Shown here piece after piece: positions 17,528 through 25,503 of a DNA stretch of 35,560 nucleotides (position 1 is its first letter; the number at the start of each line of letters is the position of its first letter). Where the stretch lies: NCBI GenBank assembly GCA_902475445.1, contig CABRZN010000011.1, positions 1 to 35,560 on the forward strand, written 5' to 3'. The translations under genes were made by a program, and so were the position numbers. The notes beneath the pieces were generated by a model, which did no database searches, was not told where the DNA came from, and saw only the letters and a program-made list of their open reading frames with translations. The DNA is from an uncultured Collinsella sp. Lineage in GTDB: Bacteria; Actinomycetota; Coriobacteriia; Coriobacteriales; Coriobacteriaceae.

Positions 17528-18454
17528 CTACACGCCGACGACCACGAAGACAAACGCCAGAACGGCGATGCCCACGACAGCCCAGGTCTGATTACCGAGT
17601 ACCTTAAAACGCGAGCGCGAGCAGGAGTTCTCGATCACGCCGCATACGACAAAGTCGATAAGGCACTTCACCAGGAAGATGACGGCACCCAGAACGGCGG
17701 CGGTGCCCACGGTCGCGGGCTCGCCCCAAGGGATGAAGATTGCGCAGAACCAAGCGACGACCAGGACCTGTTTCATGGACATGGCGAGCTTGGCCATGGC
17801 GAGCGACGGGCCGGAAAGCTCGGCGAGCGGACCTTCCTGAAGCTCCTGCTCGGCCTCGGCCTGATCAAACGGCAGCTTGCCGAGTTCCATGTAGCAGGCG
17901 ATCGCAAAGGCGATGCCGGCGAGGATCACGGCGACCGGCGCGTCGACGGCACCCGTCATGATGTGCTGACCCATGGTGGCGATGTCGGTGGAGCCGCACA
18001 CCAGGGCGGCGGCAAACAGTGCCAGCAGCATGGACGGCTCGATGAGCACGCTCATGAGCAGCTCACGAACGCCGCCGATACCGGCGTAGGCGTTGGACGA
18101 ATCCACACCGCAGAGGGCGAAGAAGAAGCGGGCGAGCGCCAGGCTGTACATGATGGTGATGGCGTCACCAAAGACCGGGATGGGGCTTTGTGCCGTAAAG
18201 AGCGGCAGGCCCATCGCGAGCATAAAGGCGACGGCGAAGAACAGCGGCGGCATAATGCGAAGCGCAAAGCTCGCGTCCTCGCTCTGGGACTCGGGGCGCG
18301 CAAAGAGCTTGGCCAGGTCGCGATAGTCCTGCATGATGCTGGGGCCGCGACGGTTGTGCATCTTGGCGCGGATCACGCGACCGAGACCGGAGAAGAACGG
18401 CGCGACGGCCATGACGACCACGCCCTGCAGAACGGCAAGTACGATGTTGTTCAT
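17528..18454 (-). CDS. hyfC: Hydrogenase-4 membrane subunit HyfC/HycD (NuoH-like)
   Basis: 308 residues, about eight predicted helices. This NuoH-like subunit joins the hydrogenase module to the membrane arm. Diagnostic segments are AKMHNRRGPSIMQDYRDLAK near the N-terminus, LFARPE, and the acidic loop YMELGKLPFDQAEAEQELQE followed by GPLAELSGPSLAM, which in complex I contacts the quinone pocket and here the Fe-S module. The start has AAGGAGGGG eight bases upstream. It lies 12 bases after hyfB and 15 before hyfD. Confidence 0.94.
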   Translation of the reverse strand: MNNIVLAVLQGVVVMAVAPFFSGLGRVIRAKMHNRRGPSIMQDYRDLAKLFARPESQSEDASFALRIMPPLFFAVAFMLAMGLPLFTAQSPIPVFGDAITIMYSLALARFFFALCGVDSSNAYAGIGGVRELLMSVLIEPSMLLALFAAALVCGSTDIATMGQHIMTGAVDAPVAVILAGIAFAIACYMELGKLPFDQAEAEQELQEGPLAELSGPSLAMAKLAMSMKQVLVVAWFCAIFIPWGEPATVGTAAVLGAVIFLVKCLIDFVVCGVIENSCSRSRFKVLGNQTWAVVGIAVLAFVFVVVGV

Positions 18455-18466
18455 GCTCTCCCCTCC

Positions 18467-20485
18467 TTAACCCATTTGCACGGCGAGCACGAGGAACACC
18501 ACGAGTGCCGCGACGATGTAGCAGATATAGATGCTGTAGTTGCCGCCCTCGAGCTTAGTCGCGAGGTCGGCGAGCTTTTCGACACCCTTATGCGGAGCAT
18601 CGACGAGAACCTTGTCGGGTACGGGCTCCACAGCCTCGGCCACACCGGTGAGCTTCTGGAAGAAGTGCGCGATGGACCAGCAGACGGCCGTGCAGCGGTC
18701 GCGCAGCGTGTAGAGCGGCTGCATAAACCAGGACACCTCGGAGGCAAAGGTCGTGGCCACGACGGGCATATGCTCGTTGGGAGCATAGCCGCATGCCCAC
18801 GGCTGGGACTTCTGCACCTTACCGACGGTCTTGAGCTTGCGGTAGCCGCAGGCAAGGCCGACAAGTACCACGAGCGCAATGGCGATCGCGGGCGTGGAGG
18901 TGGCAGCGCCGGAGTACTGGTTCATGAGCTCCATGCCCTCGGCGGCAAACACGCCACCGTACGGATGCAGCACGGACGCGGCGACATCGACCAGCACGGG
19001 CGCGATCACGGGAGCGCCAATGCCCAGCACGACGCAGATGGCCGCGAGCAGGCCCTGCGCAAACACCATGGGGGCGGGAACCTCCTTGGCATTGGCCGCG
19101 GCCTCGGAGCGGGGCGCGGAGGCAAAGGAGACGCCATAGGCCTTGACGAAGCACGTGACAGCCAGCGCACCGGTAATGGCAAGCGCGACGGCAGCGAACA
19201 CGGCCACGATCATGACGGCCTTGTCGCCCTGCATGGCGGCATTAAACAGCGACTGGTAGGTAAACCACTCGGACACAAAGCCGTTGAAGGGCGGGATGGC
19301 CGAGATGGCAAGCGCGCCAATGAGGAAGCAGATGGCCGTTGCAGGCATACGACAGAACAGGCCGCCCATCTTCTCCATATTGCGCGTACCCGTGGAGTAC
19401 AGCAGCGCACCGGCGCCCAAGAACAGCTCGCCCTTAAACATCGCGTGGTTAAACGTGTGGTAGAGGGCGGCCATCAGTGCCAGGACGGCGATGCCGACCG
19501 AGTTGAGCGCCATGGCGGCCATGGAGGCGCCGACGCCGAGCAGAATGATGCCGATGTTCTCGACGGAGTGATAGGCCAGCAGGCGCTTGATGTCATGCTC
19601 CTGCAGGGCGAAGGCCACGCCGAGGACCGACGAGATCGCACCGAAGACCATGACCATAAGGCCCCACCAGACCTGAACGCCCGAGGCGGAGAGCAGGTCG
19701 AGACCAACCTTGAGGATACCGAAGATACCGATCTTGATCATGCCGCCGGACATGAGGGCCGACACGTTGGACGGCGCCTCGGGATGTGCCTTGGGCAGCC
19801 AGCCGTGCAGCGGAATGATACCGGCCTTGGCGCCAAAGCCAAAGAAGGCGAGCACAAAGCACACGGATGCGACCGCGGGGCTAAACTGCGTAGCACGGAA
19901 ATCCGCAAAGGCAAACGAGCCACCGGCGAAGTTGGTCATGGTGAGGAAGCTCGCCATGATGAGCACAAAGCCCACGTGCGCGATCACAAAGTAGAGCCAA
20001 CCGCCATGGATGGAGTTCTCGTTCTCCTCAATCACGACCAGGAAGTACGAGGTCAGCGACATGAGCTCAAAGGCGACCAGGAACCAAAACACGTTGTCGG
20101 CGGTGATGACGAGCATCATGGACGCCACGAAGGTGTTAAAGAAGAAGCCGGCGCGGCCCTTTTTGCCCGGGTACTCATCAAAGTAGTTGAGACCATAGAT
20201 CGAACCGGCAAACGCGAGCACCGAGATGAGCGCCACGAACAGGCCGGACAGCTGATTGAGCAGCAGCTGGAAATGGGCAAACGGGAAGAACACGATGGTG
20301 TCGACCGACGTGACATCGCCCAGCACGGCCTGGATACCGGCCGCAAACGAAAGCACCGCGGCGACGGCGCCGATAAGGCAGCCGGCGGTCTTGGCGGCGT
20401 TATCGGCCTTGATCAGCAGAACCGAGGCGAGCGCACCGATGCACGAGACGGCAAGCGATGCGATAAACAGCGTCATGCTATCCAT
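18467..20485 (-). CDS. hyfB: Hydrogenase-4 membrane subunit HyfB/HycC (NuoL-like)
   Basis: 672 residues, the same length as E. coli HyfB. Roughly 15-16 helices form the antiporter-like fold with a C-terminal extension. Seen: NVFWFLVAFELMSLTSYFLV (helix-5 Glu), GFGAKAGIIPLHGWLPKAHP (channel Lys), LQEHDIKRLLAYHSVENIGI and YHTFNHAMFKGELFLGAGAL. The start overlaps the hyfA stop by 8 bases, so translation is coupled. It is the first of six contiguous membrane-arm genes. Confidence 0.94.
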   Translation of the reverse strand: MDSMTLFIASLAVSCIGALASVLLIKADNAAKTAGCLIGAVAAVLSFAAGIQAVLGDVTSVDTIVFFPFAHFQLLLNQLSGLFVALISVLAFAGSIYGLNYFDEYPGKKGRAGFFFNTFVASMMLVITADNVFWFLVAFELMSLTSYFLVVIEENENSIHGGWLYFVIAHVGFVLIMASFLTMTNFAGGSFAFADFRATQFSPAVASVCFVLAFFGFGAKAGIIPLHGWLPKAHPEAPSNVSALMSGGMIKIGIFGILKVGLDLLSASGVQVWWGLMVMVFGAISSVLGVAFALQEHDIKRLLAYHSVENIGIILLGVGASMAAMALNSVGIAVLALMAALYHTFNHAMFKGELFLGAGALLYSTGTRNMEKMGGLFCRMPATAICFLIGALAISAIPPFNGFVSEWFTYQSLFNAAMQGDKAVMIVAVFAAVALAITGALAVTCFVKAYGVSFASAPRSEAAANAKEVPAPMVFAQGLLAAICVVLGIGAPVIAPVLVDVAASVLHPYGGVFAAEGMELMNQYSGAATSTPAIAIALVVLVGLACGYRKLKTVGKVQKSQPWACGYAPNEHMPVVATTFASEVSWFMQPLYTLRDRCTAVCWSIAHFFQKLTGVAEAVEPVPDKVLVDAPHKGVEKLADLATKLEGGNYSIYICYIVAALVVFLVLAVQMG

Positions 20486-21095
20486 TGTTTACGCTCCCTT
20501 CTGCTTTCTCGGACAGGCCCTGGGCCACAGCGGTAACGTCGACGACCGGACCGTTTTCGATCGAGCGCAGGCGCTTGGCCTCGTCGAGCTCGCGATCGGC
20601 CGCGCCGCCCATGACGGTCAGCGCCTTGGTGGGGCACGCCGCCACACAATGCGGGCCGTCCGGATCGAAGGCGCACAGGTCGCACTTGACAGCGCAGGTG
20701 TACTGGCCGGGAGCCCACGTAAGCAGGCTGCTCAGGGACTTAGGATACGAAGGCGTCGGGTCGCACATGCCTGCGACACCGGCGATAGACGTGCCATCGG
20801 GATGGATGGCTCCGAAGGGGCACGCGATGGCGCACAGCCTGCACCCGATGCACTCCTGCTCCTTGACGTGGATGCGATCGCCATCGTGCTCGATGGCATT
20901 CACCGGGCAAACCTCGGCGCAGGGGGCACCCTCGCAATGATGGCAGGCAAGGGCGGCCGAAATACCGCCGGTCTTCACGAGCGCCAGACGCGGCGTATCC
21001 TGAAGACCCTGCATCCGGTGGGCGTCGGCACAGGCGGACTGGCATGTTCCGCAGCCGATGCACCTCTCCGGGTTGATGTCGATGAAGCGGTTCAT
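20478..21095 (-). CDS. hyfA: Formate hydrogenlyase electron-transfer subunit HyfA/HycB
   Basis: 205 residues. This polyferredoxin links formate dehydrogenase to the hydrogenase module. Cys groups for four [4Fe-4S] clusters are seen: CIGCGTCQSACADAH, CHHCEGAPCAEVCP, CIGCRLCAIACP and CDLC...CVAACP. A 35-residue insertion (about 100-135, with AGMCDPTPSYPKSLSSLL) interrupts the last cluster region. I chose ATG 21095 because AAAGGAAG lies at normal distance; a GTG at 21101 overlaps the ribosome-binding site. It is separated from fdhF by a strong hairpin and overlaps hyfB. Confidence 0.92.
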   Translation of the reverse strand: MNRFIDINPERCIGCGTCQSACADAHRMQGLQDTPRLALVKTGGISAALACHHCEGAPCAEVCPVNAIEHDGDRIHVKEQECIGCRLCAIACPFGAIHPDGTSIAGVAGMCDPTPSYPKSLSSLLTWAPGQYTCAVKCDLCAFDPDGPHCVAACPTKALTVMGGAADRELDEAKRLRSIENGPVVDVTAVAQGLSEKAEGSVNNG

Positions 21096-21117
21096 CCCCA
21101 CTTCCTTTCAAAATAAC

Positions 21118-21152
21118 GGGCCGGGGTCCCGAACGTACGGGACGCCCGGCCC
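21118..21152 (-). terminator. Strong hairpin between fdhF and hyfA, possible partial terminator
   Basis: GGGCCGGG pairs with CCCGGCCC and, inside it, GTCCCG pairs with CGGGAC around loop AACGTA, with one bulged base. That gives 14 bp, nearly all GC. On the minus strand the hairpin is followed by CGTTATTTTG, a modest U-tract. It lies inside an operon, so it may reduce read-through from hydN-fdhF into hyf, or protect the upstream mRNA from 3' decay. Confidence 0.65.
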
Positions 21153-21173
21153 AAAAAGCCAACGAGAACGGGA

Positions 21174-23396
21174 CTACACGATTTGATTCACGTGCGTCTC
21201 GTCGTCGAACTTGGCGGTGCCGGGCTCAACGTCCTGAGGAGCGGCGGCGTCCACCAGAGCCTGCTTGAGCTCGGTGTACTGACGCTCGACCTCGCCCTCA
21301 GCCCAGACCTGGTCGGCGATAGCGTCGACCTGGCAGGCGGAGAACTTGTCCTCGGGCGTATGCGAGACCGGGTCGACCTTGTGAATGGTCAGCTCGTTGC
21401 ACTTGCCGATCCACCACTGGTAGGTCATATAGACCGTGCCCTTGTTGATACGGTCGCTCACGTCGGCGCGGCTGTATACCTGGCCGCGGCGGCTGTGGAT
21501 CGAGACGATGTCGCCGTTCTTGATGCCGCGCGCCTGGGCGTCCGCAGGATTCATGCGGACAAAGCCGGGCTCGTCGGCAAGCAGCGCCAGCGTCTTGCAG
21601 TTGCCGGTCATCGAACGGCAGCTGTAGTGGCCGACCTCGCGGACGGTGCACAGAATGAGCGGGTACTCATCGTCGGGAAGCTCGGAGGGCGCCTCCCAGT
21701 CGTGCGCCATCAGGTTGGCGCGACCGTCCTTGGTGGTGAACTTGCCACCAGCGAACATGTCGGGCGTACCGTGGTCGTTCACATCGGTGCTCTTGACCGG
21801 CCACTGGGCGTAACCGCCCTCGGGAGCCATCTTCTCGTAGGTTGCGCCCACAAAGTTGGGGCACAGGCTAATGCACTCGTTCCAGATCTGCTCGGTGTTG
21901 TCGTAGTGCATGGGATAGCCCATGCGCGTAGACAGGTCCGCGAAGATCTCCCAGTCGTGGCGGCACTCGCCCTTGGGCGGAACGGCCGCGTCAAAGTGCT
22001 GGAAGCTACGGTCGGATGCGGTAAAGACACCCTCGTGTTCGCCCCAAGAGGTGGCAGGCAGGATGACGTCGGCGAGCATGGTCGTCTGCGTCATAAAGAT
22101 GTCCTGGCAAATAAACAGATCCAGCTCGGAGAGCGTCTTGCGCATACCGGCCGAATCGGGCTCGGTCTGCACCGGGTCCTCGCCGTAGTTGTAGAAGCAG
22201 TGCACCTTGCCCTCGTCGACCAGGTGGCCCAGGTCGGTGAGCTTGTAGCCCTCCTCGAGCGGGAGCTTTTCCTCGGGCACGCCCCAAGCCTTGGCAAACT
22301 TGGCACGCACTGCCGGGTCGGTGACTTTCTGGTAGCCAGGGTACAGGTTGGGCAGCATGCCCATATCGCAGGAGCCCTGGACGTTGTTCTGACCGCGCAC
22401 GGGCGCGAGGCCGGAATTGGGTTTGCCGATCTGGCCGGCAACGCAGGCGATGGAGGCGATGGTGTGCACCGTCTTCAGGTTCTGCTTCTGCTGGCATACG
22501 CCCATGCCCCAGCCAATGATGGCAGAGGGCTTCGCCGTGGCGTACATCTCGGCAGCTTGGTGGATCAACGCGGGCTCGACACCCGTGATGTCCTGTACGG
22601 ATTCGGGAGTGTAGTTCTTGATGGTCTCCCACCACTCGTCAAAGCCGTTCGTGTGCTCGGCGACGAATTCCTTGTCGTAGAGGCCATCGTTGACCAAGCA
22701 GTTTGCAAAGGCGTTGAGGAACGCAACGTTGCAACCGTTCTTGATCGGAAGGTAGAGATCGGCGATACGCGCGGTTTCGATATGGCGCGGGTCGGCGACG
22801 ATGATCTTGCAACCCTTTTCTTTGGCTCGCACGATACGCCTTGCGACGATGGGGTGCGAATCGGCAGGGTTATAGCCGAAGAGGAAAATGCAGCCCGCAT
22901 CCTCCATACCGGGGATGGAGCATGACATGCAACCTGAACCAACCGTGTCCATCAGACCGAGGACAGTAGGGCCGTGTCAAGTACGGGCGCAGTTGTCCAC
23001 GCTGTGGGTGCCGATGCACGCACGCGTAAACTTCTGCATGACGTAGTTCGCCTCATTGCCGCCGCCTCGCGAAGAGCCGGTGGTCATGACAGCGTTAGGA
23101 CCATATTCGTCAATTATGGCCTGCATCTTAGATGCGGTGAAATCCAGTGCCTCGTCCCAGCTTACGCGCTCAAGATCCGCGCCCTTGGTGCGACGGATCA
23201 TCGGGTGCAGTACGCGAGGAGTCAAGATCTTGGTGTCGTTGATGAAGTCGTAGCCGCTCATGCCCTTAAGGCACAGCTCGCCCTGATTGGTGATGCCGTT
23301 GAGCGGCTCGGTACCCACGACCTGGCCGTTTTGGACCAGGAGGTTAAACTGGCAACCGGCGCCGCAGTACGGGCAGATCACTTTATGCTTCTCCAT
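21174..23396 (-). CDS. fdhF: Selenocysteine-containing formate dehydrogenase H (FdhF)
   Basis: 740 residues if the in-frame TGA at 22977-22979 is read as selenocysteine. FdhF oxidises formate to CO2 at a bis-MGD Mo site and feeds the hydrogenase. The [4Fe-4S] ligands are Cys8, 11, 15 and 42 (VICPYCGAGC ... ELCLKG). The segment VDNCART-U-HGP matches E. coli VDCCARV-U-HGP, and Sec falls at residue 140 in both. Downstream blocks LFGYNPADSHPIVA, PVRGQNNVQGSCDMG, LPATSWGEHEGVFTASDR, REVGHYSCRSMTGNC and MTYQWWIGKCNEL are near-identical to FdhF. The start at 23396 follows GGAGGG. Automated callers would split this into a 5' ORF ending at 22977 and a 3' ORF from about 22952. Its partners hydN and hyfA flank it. 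Confidence 0.97.
22946..22979 (-). promoter_or_regulatory. SECIS element of fdhF with Sec UGA
   Basis: Starting at the UGA, bases 15-19 (UGUCC) pair with bases 30-34 (GGACA). UC/GA continue the stem with one unpaired U, leaving the apical loop GGUCU. The GGU begins 22 bases from the UGA, the same spacing as E. coli fdhF. Loop sequence, bulged U and distance all fit the SelB-bound bacterial SECIS. Confidence 0.88.
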
Positions 23397-23420
23397 GACA
23401 CCCTCCTTCCTTTCTCTGTT

Positions 23421-23434
23421 ACCGATTAATCGGT
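23421..23434. promoter_or_regulatory. Perfect 14-bp palindrome between hydN and fdhF
   Basis: ACCGATTAATCGGT is a perfect palindrome in the 75-base gap upstream of the fdhF ribosome-binding site. AT-rich sequence and TTGTCA lie just upstream on the minus strand. It looks like an operator for a dimeric regulator at a possible internal fdhF promoter. The regulator is unknown. Confidence 0.45.
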
Positions 23435-23471
23435 ATGTATTTGACAATCATTGGGCTTGTCGCCCCAGCGC

Positions 23472-23990
23472 TTACGCCTCTTTTTCGATGGTGGCGCGGG
23501 CACGCTCGGCAGTCAGTTCCGCCAGGCGCTCCTCGTATACCAGGGCGAGGCCCTTAGTCGGGCACGCCTCGGCACACGCCGGACCGCCGGGACGGTCCAC
23601 GCACAGGTCGCACTTGAGCACGAAGCTCTTGGTCTGCGAACCCACGCGCACGTCGCCCATCAAGACGGGGACCTGCGTGGTCGCCACGCTCACGGCGCCA
23701 AAGGGGCAGGCCATGACGCAGCTCTTGCAGCCGATGCAGTTGTCCTCGTTGACGCCGATGCGATGGTTCTTTGGATCAAAGAACAAGGCGCCCGTAGGGC
23801 AGGCCTTGGCGCACGGGGCATCCTCGCAGTGATGGCAAGCCACCGGTGCGGAGATCTCGTACGTACGCGTCACGCGCAGGCGCGGCGCGGCGATGTTGCC
23901 GGGGATGTCGTGTGCCTCGATACACGCCGCCATGCAGGTTTGACACCCAATGCAGCGCGAGGAATCGGCTACGACTCGTTTATTGCCCAT
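23472..23990 (-). CDS. hydN: HydN/HycB-like 4x[4Fe-4S] ferredoxin, formate dehydrogenase electron-transfer subunit
   Basis: 172 residues. It probably receives electrons from FdhF. Four clusters' worth of cysteines appear in order: CIGCQTCMAACIEAH (13-27), CHHCEDAPCAKACP, CIGCKSCVMACPFGAVSV and CDLCVDRPGGPACAEACP. It is a close relative of the HyfA product at 20478-21095 but lacks that protein's insertion. The ATG at 23990 follows GGAGGG; upstream in-frame codons are not protein-like. It is the first gene of the formate hydrogenlyase operon, with the promoter expected in 24000-24250. HydN in E. coli is encoded with hypF, so naming by position next to fdhF is an inference. Confidence 0.88.
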   Translation of the reverse strand: MGNKRVVADSSRCIGCQTCMAACIEAHDIPGNIAAPRLRVTRTYEISAPVACHHCEDAPCAKACPTGALFFDPKNHRIGVNEDNCIGCKSCVMACPFGAVSVATTQVPVLMGDVRVGSQTKSFVLKCDLCVDRPGGPACAEACPTKGLALVYEERLAELTAERARATIEKEA

Positions 23991-24167
23991 GTTGTTCACT
24001 CCCTCCTGAATCCCATGCCGGAGAGACCCTGTCGACGTTGTCCCAAGCCGCCCGTGGCCTGGCATCGGCGTATCGAATGCATGCGGCGAAACAGGCACTC
24101 GGTAGAATTTCTCCAACGGTATACAGGTTGAATATACGCAGTTGCAGGGGGCAAACTTGAGCGTAGG

Positions 24168-24193
24168 CCCTGCAATACGGGTGTATTGCAGGG
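24168..24193. promoter_or_regulatory. Perfect 11-bp inverted repeat upstream of the formate hydrogenlyase operon
   Basis: CCCTGCAATAC-GGGT-GTATTGCAGGG is a perfect 11-bp inverted repeat with a 4-base centre, about 180 bases upstream of hydN. No U-run follows on either strand, so it is unlikely to be a terminator. TTGCAGGG recurs at 24142-24149. It may be an operator for a dimeric regulator of the operon; TATATT and TGTATAC near 24120-24135 on the minus strand are possible -10 elements. Bases 24117-24418 otherwise contain no gene I can support. Confidence 0.5.
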
Positions 24194-24351
24194 ATTTGGG
24201 CAGGTTGGAATTATTCTCTAGAAGCTATAAAGGTGAGTGTATTACATGCGTACGCCCAAGAAAGATTTCACGCTCATTTCTGAAGGATGTAGTACGTTTG
24301 TAATATCGTTTACACTCAATTACTCTAGTGCAATAAAGTAGTGGTTGTATG

Positions 24352-24392
24352 ATTGGCTATTATTAGCCGATGTTGTATTTGACTATTCAAAT
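24352..24392. promoter_or_regulatory. Two inverted repeats upstream of the toxin-antitoxin pair
   Basis: ATTGGCTA-TTAT-TAGCCGAT (8 bp, one G-U or mismatch) is followed 5 bases later by ATTTGA-CTAT-TCAAAT (perfect 6 bp). Both end just before the antitoxin ribosome-binding site (AAGGGAGG, 24404-24411). Toxin-antitoxin operons are usually repressed by their own antitoxin at such repeats, so these are candidate operators. A weak promoter, TTTACA (24309) and AATAAA (24332), lies upstream. Confidence 0.45.
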
Positions 24393-24418
24393 TGCACGCT
24401 CATTAAGGGAGGCCAGTG

Positions 24419-24742
24419 ATGTCATCGACTCAAAAACGAGCCATCCTGCAGGTGCGCATTCGCGAGGAAGACAAGCAGCATGCCGAGCGTCTCTACGACG
24501 CCATGGGCACATCGCTCGCCGAGGCCGTGCGCCTTTTTGTCGCGCAGAGCATTTTGATGCGCAAGCTTCCCTTTCAGCCGGTCGCCGTGCGCTCAAAGGA
24601 CGGCACCGCCGCCTATGGGTCGCTCAAAGCATATGGGGACCCCAATCGCCGCTCCGAGGAGCGCAATGCCTGGATTGAGTACCTTGCCACAGAAAGCGAC
24701 GATTCGATTTTGGGTCCCGAGGAAGTAGATATCCATGAGTAG
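24419..24742 (+). CDS. RelB/DinJ-family antitoxin
   Basis: 107 residues. The N-terminal half has the ribbon-helix-helix look of RelB/DinJ antitoxins: AILQVRIREEDKQHAERLYD then AMGTSLAEAVRLFVAQSILM. That part should bind DNA and repress the operon. The C-terminal part (about 55-107) is polar and should wrap the toxin. ATG 24419 is 7 bases after AAGGGAGG; a GTG at 24416 is directly in front. The toxin start lies 8 bases inside this gene, so the two are coupled. It is the only plus-strand protein operon in the window and is flanked by repeats, consistent with a mobile or acquired module. Its pairing with a PIN toxin in place of RelE/YafQ is unusual. Confidence 0.8.
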   Translation: MSSTQKRAILQVRIREEDKQHAERLYDAMGTSLAEAVRLFVAQSILMRKLPFQPVAVRSKDGTAAYGSLKAYGDPNRRSEERNAWIEYLATESDDSILGPEEVDIHE

Positions 24743-25190
24743 CACCATCATCGACGAGACCGTCATCCTACGCTACCTGCTTGACGACGACGAAGTTTTG
24801 TCACCGCGCGCCGCCAAGGTCATCGCCACGCGCACCGCTCGTGTCTACCCCGAAATCATCACGCGCGTCGTGGTCACGCTGCGCGACGTCTATAAGGTTC
24901 CCCGCGTTGAGATTGCTGCGGCCATGAAAAGGCTGCTCGATGACGTCATGGTCGACGAGCCCACCGTTGTCGCCCTTGCCGTCAAACTCTTTGGCAAGAC
25001 CCATATGGACTTTACCGACTGCCTCCTCGCAGCCCGAACCGCCATCTACAACGATGATGTCGTGAGCTTTGGCAAGCCCATCATCCAAGGCATGATCGAC
25101 TACCGCCGCCAGCGCCAAACCGCCGCCGACGCCCGCAGCCGAAGCACCGACTCCACCATCGACAAGCTCCGCCACCGCCCCCGCAGCTAA
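24735..25190 (+). CDS. PIN-domain toxin (putative ribonuclease)
   Basis: 151 residues. PIN toxins cleave RNA with a cluster of acidic residues and Mg2+. Seen: IIDETVILRYLLDDDEVLSP (catalytic Asp7), VYPEIITRVVVTL (Glu), MDFTDCLLAARTA (Asp). The usual last motif TFDxxL reads SFGKPI, so its Asp is Gly; the fourth acid is the least conserved in the family. Residues 135-151 are basic and poorly conserved. The start ATG at 24735 overlaps the antitoxin stop by 8 bases. Family placement is fairly secure; activity is not known given the altered last motif. Confidence 0.78.
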   Translation: MSSTIIDETVILRYLLDDDEVLSPRAAKVIATRTARVYPEIITRVVVTLRDVYKVPRVEIAAAMKRLLDDVMVDEPTVVALAVKLFGKTHMDFTDCLLAARTAIYNDDVVSFGKPIIQGMIDYRRQRQTAADARSRSTDSTIDKLRHRPRS

Positions 25191-25247
25191 CCCCATGCCC
25201 ACCTAAGTTGCGGTGCGGGATCGATTTCCGTCACCCGGCACACTTAT

Positions 25248-25284
25248 GAAAATGGCTCTGTTCCCAAAAGGAAGCAGAGCCATT
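25248..25284 (-). terminator. Terminator after the tRNA-Pro/tRNA-Gly operon
   Basis: Read on the minus strand, AATGGCTCTG pairs with CAGAGCCATT over 10 bp around a 14-base loop, followed by TTC. It begins 11 bases past the tRNA-Gly CCA end. It may also stop plus-strand transcription from the toxin gene that ends at 25190. Confidence 0.7.
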
Positions 25285-25295
25285 CATCTATCTTG

Positions 25296-25369
25296 TGGAG
25301 CGGGCGACGGGAATCGAACCCGCGTCATCAGCTTGGAAGGCTGGGGTTCTACCATTGAACTACGCCCGC
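25296..25369 (-). tRNA. tRNA-Gly (anticodon TCC)
   Basis: A 74-base cloverleaf: acceptor GCGGGCG/CGCCCGC, discriminator T, encoded CCA, anticodon loop CTTCCAA (TCC, reads GGA and probably GGG), T-loop GTTCGATTC. It lies 6 bases after tRNA-Pro on the same transcript. Confidence 0.96.
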
Positions 25370-25375
25370 AAGATA

Positions 25376-25452
25376 TGGTCGGGACGACAGGATTTGAACC
25401 TGCGACATCCTGCTCCCAAAGCAGGCGCGCTACCAAACTGCGCCACGTCCCG
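25376..25452 (-). tRNA. tRNA-Pro (anticodon TGG)
   Basis: A 77-base cloverleaf: acceptor CGGGACG/CGTCCCG, discriminator A, encoded CCA, anticodon loop TTTGGGA (TGG, reads CCA and others), T-loop GTTCAAATC. It is the first tRNA of a two-gene unit with its promoter at 25504-25532. Confidence 0.96.
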
Positions 25453-25503
25453 AAGGTGTTGAGCAGCTAAGGTCTAAACCTTGCGTGTCCCAAAGCGAAG
25501 GAA

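Noticed and set aside
22952..22980. Stop codon making fdhF a pseudogene
   Set aside because: The UGA is at the exact Sec140 position of FdhF, with a SECIS-like hairpin behind it and a complete Sec machinery in the window.
23991..24250. Sigma-54 promoter (GG-N10-GC) for the formate hydrogenlyase operon, by analogy with E. coli
   Set aside because: No convincing TGGC-N8-TTGC-type element was found at a suitable distance, and no FhlA-like activator gene is present in the window.
25296..25452. tRNA genes as a mobile-element attachment site
   Set aside because: Both tRNAs are complete, no integrase or direct repeat of a tRNA 3' end was seen, and the adjacent toxin-antitoxin pair shows no boundary repeats.
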